Source of the DNA: a bacterium UBP8_UBA817
GTDB taxonomy: Bacteria > Margulisbacteria > Marinamargulisbacteria > UBA817
Assembly (NCBI GenBank): GCA_002296285.1
Contig: DBHX01000058.1
Coordinates: forward strand, 15,822 to 26,198
Direction: 5' to 3'
DNA: 10,377 bases
The notes under the pieces: model-generated
The model's database searches: none
Told to the model about the DNA's origin: nothing
What the model saw: only the letters and a program-made list of their open reading frames with translations
Shown: positions 6,113 to 10,377 of the stretch, one piece after another
How positions within the stretch are numbered: the stretch's first letter is position 1
How the letters are laid out: the number at the start of each line of letters is the position of its first letter
Translations under genes and position numbers: made by a program

Positions 6113-8365
6113 TTAAGCGTCCCTTAACATATTCAACGCGGAACCATGATTAAACCACTCAATCTGCGCTTGGTTGTAGGTATGACTACAGGAAATTTCA
6201 TCAGTACGGCCATCGGCATGGGTGCAAACCATGGTGAGTATTGAGCCTGGTGAAAATGAATCCAACCCATCAATACGAATGTCATCATCTTCTTGAATTT
6301 TGTCGTAATCCTCTTTATTTTGAAACGTTAACGCCAAGATGCCTTGCTTTTTCAAATTCGTTTCATGAATCCGCGCAAAGGATTTGGTAATGATCACACG
6401 CACCCCCAAATGCCGTGGCTCCATGGCCGCATGCTCTCTGGAGGATCCTTCCCCATAATTTTCGTCCCCAACAACCACTGTCCCAATGCCCTTGGACTTG
6501 TAGGTTCTTGCCACAATTGGAACCGCTTCGTAACCACCATTTGGGGATTTCACGTGATTTGCCGTGTCGTTGTAGGCATTAATAGCCCCAATTAAACAAT
6601 TGTTTGAAATATTATCTAAATGACCGCGATACTTTAACCATGGGCCGGCCATGGATATGTGATCCGTTGTGCATTTTCCCTTGGCTTTGATTAAAAGACG
6701 CATATTGGAAAAATCACTGGCCTGGTTTTGATTAAATGGGGTTAGCAGCTGCAATCGCTCGGAGCCTTGGTCCACCACCACGTCAACCGACTGACCATCC
6801 ATGGCAGGGGCAACATACCCATCATTATCCGTATCAAACCCCTGAGTGGGCAACTCATCACCCGATGGCGGATCGAGCATCACCGCTTCCCCATGTTCAT
6901 TGGTTAGTGAATCCTCCAACGGATTAAAATCCAGCCGACCGGCCAATGCCATGGCCGTTACAATCTCTGGGGATGCCACAAATGAATGGGTGTTGGGGTT
7001 CCCATCATTTCGCTTGGCAAAGTTCCGATTAAAGGAGGTAATGATTGAGTTCTTTCGGTTGGGGTCATCACTATGGCGCGCCCACTGCCCAATGCAGGGC
7101 CCACAGGCATTGGCCAAAACGGTTCCGCCCATGGCATCAAATGTAGATAAAATGCCGTCACGCTCAACGGTTTTTCGTATCATTTCTGACCCAGGGGTAA
7201 TGGTAAATTCTGATTTGGCATTTAATTTTTTGTTCACCGCTTGTTCCGCAATGGATGCGGCCCGTGCCATATCTTCATAGGATGAATTGGTGCATGACCC
7301 AATGAGCCCCACCTCCAATTCCAGCGGCCATCCACTGGCTTTTGCAACCTCTGGAAACTGGGATATTGGGGTGGCTAAATCTGGTGTAAATGGGCCATTG
7401 ATGTGAGGTTCAAGTGTCGATAAGTCAATCTCAATGACTTGATCATAAAAATTTTCTGGATGATTTACGACGTCGTCATCAGGCACCAATATATTCTGAA
7501 TCTCGTTCGCTAGCTCAGCCACTTCTTGTCGCTCTGTCATGGCCAAATACTCTGCCATTTTTTGGTCATATGGAAAAATACTGGTGGTGGCACCAATTTC
7601 TGCGCCCATATTGCAAATGGTGCCCTTCCCTGTTGCGGACAAGGTTGCCGTTCCATCACCAAAATATTCCACGATGGCATTGGTGGCCCCCTTCACAGTT
7701 AAAATCCCAGCCAATTTTAAAATAACGTCTTTTGGGGATGCCCAAGGGGATAATTCCCCGGTTAACTTAACGCCAATGAGTTTTGGGTATTTGAGCTCCC
7801 ACGGCATGCCAACCATGACATCCACCGCATCAGCGCCACCAACGCCAATGGCGATCATTCCCAATCCACCAGCATTGGGCGTATGAGAATCGGTGCCAAT
7901 CATCATGCCACCGGGAAATGCATAATTTTCTAACACCACTTGATGAATGATCCCTGCACCCGGCTTCCAAAAGCCAATGCCGTATTTATTGGATGCCGAT
8001 GCCAAGAAATCATAGACTTCTTTATTGGTATCCATGGCGGTATTCAAATCTTCTTCAGCCCCTACTTTTGCCTGAATTAAATGATCACAGTGAACGGTTG
8101 ATGGAACGGCCACTTGAGCCCTTCCTGCTTGCATGAATTGCAAAATGGCCATTTGAGCCGTAGCGTCCTGCATGGCAACTCGATCTGGGTGAAAATCCAC
8201 ATAGGATTCTCCTCGAATCGGTGCGTTTATTACGGTTCTATCTGAATGCAATAACAATATTTTTTCTGATAGCGTTAGCGGTCGATTTTCTTGACGTTTC
8301 AGTTCATCATACTTTGATTTAAACCCCTGATACACATTTTTTATAACATCCAAATCAAATAACAT
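6113..8365 (-). CDS. acn: Aconitate hydratase, mitochondrial-type single chain
   Basis: This 750-aa [4Fe-4S] enzyme interconverts citrate and isocitrate in the TCA cycle in the cytosol. The cluster ligands are visible: Cys358 in GSCTNS, and Cys421 and Cys424 in ANACGPCIGQW. These match the numbering of the animal mitochondrial enzyme. Further motifs are GTDSHTPNAGGLGMIAIGVGGAD (substrate and cluster region, about 157-179) and, in the C-terminal swivel domain, GKCTTDHISMAGPW (563-576) and GDENYGEGSSREHAA (633-647) with the catalytic Ser/Arg. The length and the LFDLDVIKNVY start fit the mitochondrial/Bacteroidota-type family rather than the longer AcnA or AcnB. I chose the ATG at 8365 because GGGAG lies 5 nt upstream. 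A GTG at 8371 would overlap that RBS. It lies 45 bp downstream of menD. Confidence 0.96.
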   Translation of the reverse strand: MLFDLDVIKNVYQGFKSKYDELKRQENRPLTLSEKILLLHSDRTVINAPIRGESYVDFHPDRVAMQDATAQMAILQFMQAGRAQVAVPSTVHCDHLIQAKVGAEEDLNTAMDTNKEVYDFLASASNKYGIGFWKPGAGIIHQVVLENYAFPGGMMIGTDSHTPNAGGLGMIAIGVGGADAVDVMVGMPWELKYPKLIGVKLTGELSPWASPKDVILKLAGILTVKGATNAIVEYFGDGTATLSATGKGTICNMGAEIGATTSIFPYDQKMAEYLAMTERQEVAELANEIQNILVPDDDVVNHPENFYDQVIEIDLSTLEPHINGPFTPDLATPISQFPEVAKASGWPLELEVGLIGSCTNSSYEDMARAASIAEQAVNKKLNAKSEFTITPGSEMIRKTVERDGILSTFDAMGGTVLANACGPCIGQWARHSDDPNRKNSIITSFNRNFAKRNDGNPNTHSFVASPEIVTAMALAGRLDFNPLEDSLTNEHGEAVMLDPPSGDELPTQGFDTDNDGYVAPAMDGQSVDVVVDQGSERLQLLTPFNQNQASDFSNMRLLIKAKGKCTTDHISMAGPWLKYRGHLDNISNNCLIGAINAYNDTANHVKSPNGGYEAVPIVARTYKSKGIGTVVVGDENYGEGSSREHAAMEPRHLGVRVIITKSFARIHETNLKKQGILALTFQNKEDYDKIQEDDDIRIDGLDSFSPGSILTMVCTHADGRTDEISCSHTYNQAQIEWFNHGSALNMLRDA

Positions 8366-8370
8366 GGTCA

Positions 8371-8378
8371 CTCCCTTT
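8371..8378 (-). promoter_or_regulatory. Ribosome binding site deciding the aconitase start
   Basis: AAAGGGAG on the minus strand ends 5 nt before the ATG at 8365. Because it overlaps the in-frame GTG at 8371, it argues against that longer start. Confidence 0.6.
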
Positions 8379-8379
8379 C

Positions 8380-8409
8380 TTAATAGTTTATCGGTAAAAA
8401 ATGGATCAA
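8380..8409 (-). promoter_or_regulatory. Weak candidate promoter for aconitase
   Basis: TTGATC (8404-8409), an 18-bp spacer and TATTAA (8380-8385) lie in the short gap after menD. Each box matches the sigma70 consensus at four of six positions. It would give aconitase a way to be expressed independently of the men genes, but co-transcription is equally plausible. Confidence 0.25.
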
Positions 8410-8410
8410 A

Positions 8411-9985
8411 TCAATGGGAATCCCCCTGATTGAATGCCAACTGCAGCTGGGTTAAGGCATTCGCGCCACCAGTCGTGATGCACTCAATGACATGTTGATC
8501 AAATTGAATATCAACATCTCTTGAGTCCTTACATGTGGTAACGTTTATGCCCATTGCCCCAATAATTGGGGCTAGCCGATAAGAATGAGACAATTTAAAT
8601 TGATCGTTAAAGTTTGGTTGCTTTCTTGCCGATGGCAGCAATGAAAATATATCGCCCCCACCATTATTGATTAACATTATGCACAATGGCCGTTGCACGC
8701 GACTCATGAGAAAAAATGCGTTTAAATCATACACGGACGCCAAATCCCCAACAATCGCTAAAAGTGGTACGTGCGTCTTCATCATGGAAAGCCCCATGAT
8801 GGTTGCGATATTCCCATCAATCCCACTCGCCCCACGATTGACGTGCACTTGTCGAATCGTCTGAATGCACAGCTGATCAAATAAACGAATTGGCAAACTG
8901 TTTGATATAAAACAATCAAATGGCTGATCAATGCTGGCCAAAGCTGAAACCATAAAACTCAAATCACAACGAGGATCATTTTTAATGGATTTCTGAATGG
9001 CCAAGTTGACATTTTCATTCACCTCTTTGATTCCGATGGAACGGTGTTGCGTTGTTAATGTTAATAATGATGCATAATCAATTTGATTGGATTTGGTCAC
9101 ATGCACTACCGGATGGGCGCCTTCTGAGTAATGCGTCACATGTTCAGCGCTTAAAAAATCCGCCATTTTTTTACTCACCCATCGCCCACCCAAATACAAA
9201 ATGGCATCAAAGTCCTGAGCACTATGTTTTACGCAAAAGGCATCTGAACTATGATATGCATTGGGATGCCGCTTCAATCTAGCCTGCGATCCATCAACAA
9301 CCACTGGCCAATGAACGTGATCCAAAAGCGTCTCCATCATATTCACATCAACCCAGGGCTCTAATTGACCAATGCAAACCACCCCATTTTTGGCCGTCTC
9401 AATGGTTTTGGTGGGGCATTGCGCAAACGCCCGTTTCTCCTTTATGCATGGCATGATATTATCTGCCTTAATCTGGATCAATTCCTCCCTCACCGGGTCC
9501 TCCAAATGCACATTAATATGAATCGGACCACCCCTCAAATGCATGGCATCAAATGCCTGATCCAACATGACCAACTGGGCTTGATTTTCCCAATGCACTT
9601 CCACCAATGCGTCTTGAAATATGCCCACTTGATTGATGGTTTGATTGGCGCTTGTTCCCTGCATGTGTTTGGGCCGATCCGCCGTAATCGCAATCAACGG
9701 CAGATGACTATTGGCGGCTTCTGTCATTGCTGGGCACAAATTACTAACGGCTGTTCCAGATGTTGTGAGAACAACCACCGGCTGCTGAACGGCCTTTATG
9801 ATTCCAATGGCCATGTAACCAACCACTCTTTCATCAATGAATGGTATCATTTGAATGCCCAGCTGATTCAACGCGTGCACCAATTGAGAGGAACGAGACC
9901 CCGCCCCCATGCAACAGGTGGTCACACCCATGGCTTTAATTTTTTTCACCAGAATATCAATATCGGCTTTAGATTGTTTCATCAT
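8411..9985 (-). CDS. menD: SEPHCHC synthase (2-succinyl-5-enolpyruvyl-6-hydroxy-3-cyclohexene-1-carboxylate synthase)
   Basis: This 524-aa thiamine-diphosphate enzyme of menaquinone biosynthesis joins isochorismate with the succinic semialdehyde unit derived from 2-oxoglutarate. Visible motifs are GAGSRSSQL (27-35), DERVVGYMAIG (51-61) with Glu52 as the conserved ThDP-activating glutamate, TTSGTAVSN (74-82) and TADRP (101-105). NRGASGIDG (383-391) and the ThDP/Mg motif GDLASVYDLN...NNGGGDIFSLLP (413-451) follow. Length is slightly below the E. coli enzyme. The chosen ATG at 9985 makes a classic ATGA overlap with the menF stop and puts GSRS at the usual distance from the N-terminus. The frame extends upstream to 10039 but would then overlap menF by 58 bp. 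No other men gene follows, so the rest of the pathway must lie elsewhere. Confidence 0.95.
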   Translation of the reverse strand: MMKQSKADIDILVKKIKAMGVTTCCMGAGSRSSQLVHALNQLGIQMIPFIDERVVGYMAIGIIKAVQQPVVVLTTSGTAVSNLCPAMTEAANSHLPLIAITADRPKHMQGTSANQTINQVGIFQDALVEVHWENQAQLVMLDQAFDAMHLRGGPIHINVHLEDPVREELIQIKADNIMPCIKEKRAFAQCPTKTIETAKNGVVCIGQLEPWVDVNMMETLLDHVHWPVVVDGSQARLKRHPNAYHSSDAFCVKHSAQDFDAILYLGGRWVSKKMADFLSAEHVTHYSEGAHPVVHVTKSNQIDYASLLTLTTQHRSIGIKEVNENVNLAIQKSIKNDPRCDLSFMVSALASIDQPFDCFISNSLPIRLFDQLCIQTIRQVHVNRGASGIDGNIATIMGLSMMKTHVPLLAIVGDLASVYDLNAFFLMSRVQRPLCIMLINNGGGDIFSLLPSARKQPNFNDQFKLSHSYRLAPIIGAMGINVTTCKDSRDVDIQFDQHVIECITTGGANALTQLQLAFNQGDSH

Positions 9986-10377
9986 TTGGCTTGAAATACC
10001 TTTGTAAACCCAATTAACTTGGTATTCAATTCCTCCCATTCCTTTTCAGGATCTGAGGCATCCGTAATGCCGGCCCCAGCATATAAATGCACATGACAAT
10101 CATCCACAATGCCGGATCGTATGGCCACCACAATGATGCTTTGATTGGGCGTTAAAACACCAATCGGCCCGGCATACCATTCTCGTGAAAAGGGTTCGCA
10201 TTGACTAATTTTTTCAACGGCTTCCCTGGATGGTGTTCCAGCAACCGCTGGTGTTGGATGCAACGCCTTCAATGCATCCATTGGTCCAACATCAGGATTT
10301 AAATGCCCCTGAAACCGTTGTATGACATGGGTGAGATATTTTAATGTTAACACCCTTGGCTCTGTTGAAAACACATG
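9982..10377 (-). CDS. menF: Isochorismate synthase, C-terminal part (cut by window edge)
   Basis: The last 131 or so residues of a chorismate-binding enzyme are present. The frame is open to the right edge (a His codon precedes MFSTEPR) and the true start lies outside. ALHPTPAVAGTP is the hallmark of the MenF/EntC/DhbC isochorismate synthases, and EPFSREWYAGPIG, VAIRSG and the Mg-binding-end motif YAGAGITDASDPEKEWEE complete the catalytic domain. It converts chorismate to isochorismate, the substrate of MenD, whose gene it overlaps by 4 bp. EntC-type siderophore roles are unlikely because menD is the direct partner. Confidence 0.93.
   Translation of the reverse strand, partial: HVFSTEPRVLTLKYLTHVIQRFQGHLNPDVGPMDALKALHPTPAVAGTPSREAVEKISQCEPFSREWYAGPIGVLTPNQSIIVVAIRSGIVDDCHVHLYAGAGITDASDPEKEWEELNTKLIGFTKVFQAK

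Noticed and set aside
6846..7280. Plus-strand frame of 144 codons opposite aconitase
   Set aside because: It is the complement shadow of a fully conserved enzyme, with no RBS or recognisable motif.
8366..8371. GTG at 8371 as aconitase start
   Set aside because: It overlaps the RBS that serves the ATG at 8365 and adds only two residues not typical of the family.
9365..9994. Plus-strand frame of 209 codons opposite menD
   Set aside because: Long but antisense to a clear MenD with all catalytic motifs; His/Asn-rich composition is typical of shadow frames.
1..10377. Frequent CCAATG/CATTGG words as possible uptake signals
   Set aside because: Most fall in coding sequence where they reflect common codon pairs such as GGC ATT GG; no longer constant core was seen by eye.
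1..10377. tRNA, rRNA, CRISPR array or insertion sequence
   Set aside because: No cloverleaf-like segment, regular repeats, transposase motifs or terminal inverted repeats were seen.

Overview
The window looks like a piece of an AT-rich, Gram-negative, respiring bacterial genome with an ordinary core-gene backbone. The clues are menaquinone-biosynthesis genes (the end of menF, and menD), a mitochondrial-type single-chain aconitase, a bacterial-type GluRS, and short intergenic gaps with start/stop overlaps. I cannot name the phylum with confidence. The aconitase is of the type found in Bacteroidota-like lineages, and the GluRS N-terminus reads like the cyanobacterial type. An uncultured marine lineage is possible, but that is only an impression.

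Right side (6113-10377, all on the minus strand): the 3' part of isochorismate synthase (menF) overlaps menD by an ATGA junction, and aconitase follows after a 45-bp gap. Chorismate is converted to isochorismate and then to SEPHCHC for menaquinone, next to a TCA-cycle enzyme that feeds the same respiratory chain.

Left side (1-3925, all on the minus strand): a tight cluster read leftwards. It contains a small exported protein that looks like a shortened RlpA-type double-psi barrel, gltX, a standalone ADP/ATP-dependent NAD(P)HX dehydratase (nnrD), and a protein with a PI3K/LanM-like kinase signature. The genes are 5 bp apart or overlap by 26 and 8 bp, so they are probably co-transcribed and translationally coupled. 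A good sigma70-like promoter lies at the head of the cluster. A further reading frame starting with a hydrophobic signal-like peptide runs off the left edge.

Middle (about 3930-6112): an accessory stretch between the two core blocks. It carries a 2-oxoglutarate/Fe(II) oxygenase on the plus strand, the only convincing plus-strand gene, with its own RBS and a candidate terminator. Facing it on the minus strand is a compact set of unrecognised ORFs: 62 aa and very basic; 215 aa with a basic N-terminal arm and a probably beta-rich body; and a possible 32-aa ORF. The first two share a QRGxSSR motif and overlap in the -1 frame. A gene-poor 327-bp gap then leads to the aconitase end. This unrecognised set is the part most likely to be new, and is possibly of viral or mobile origin.
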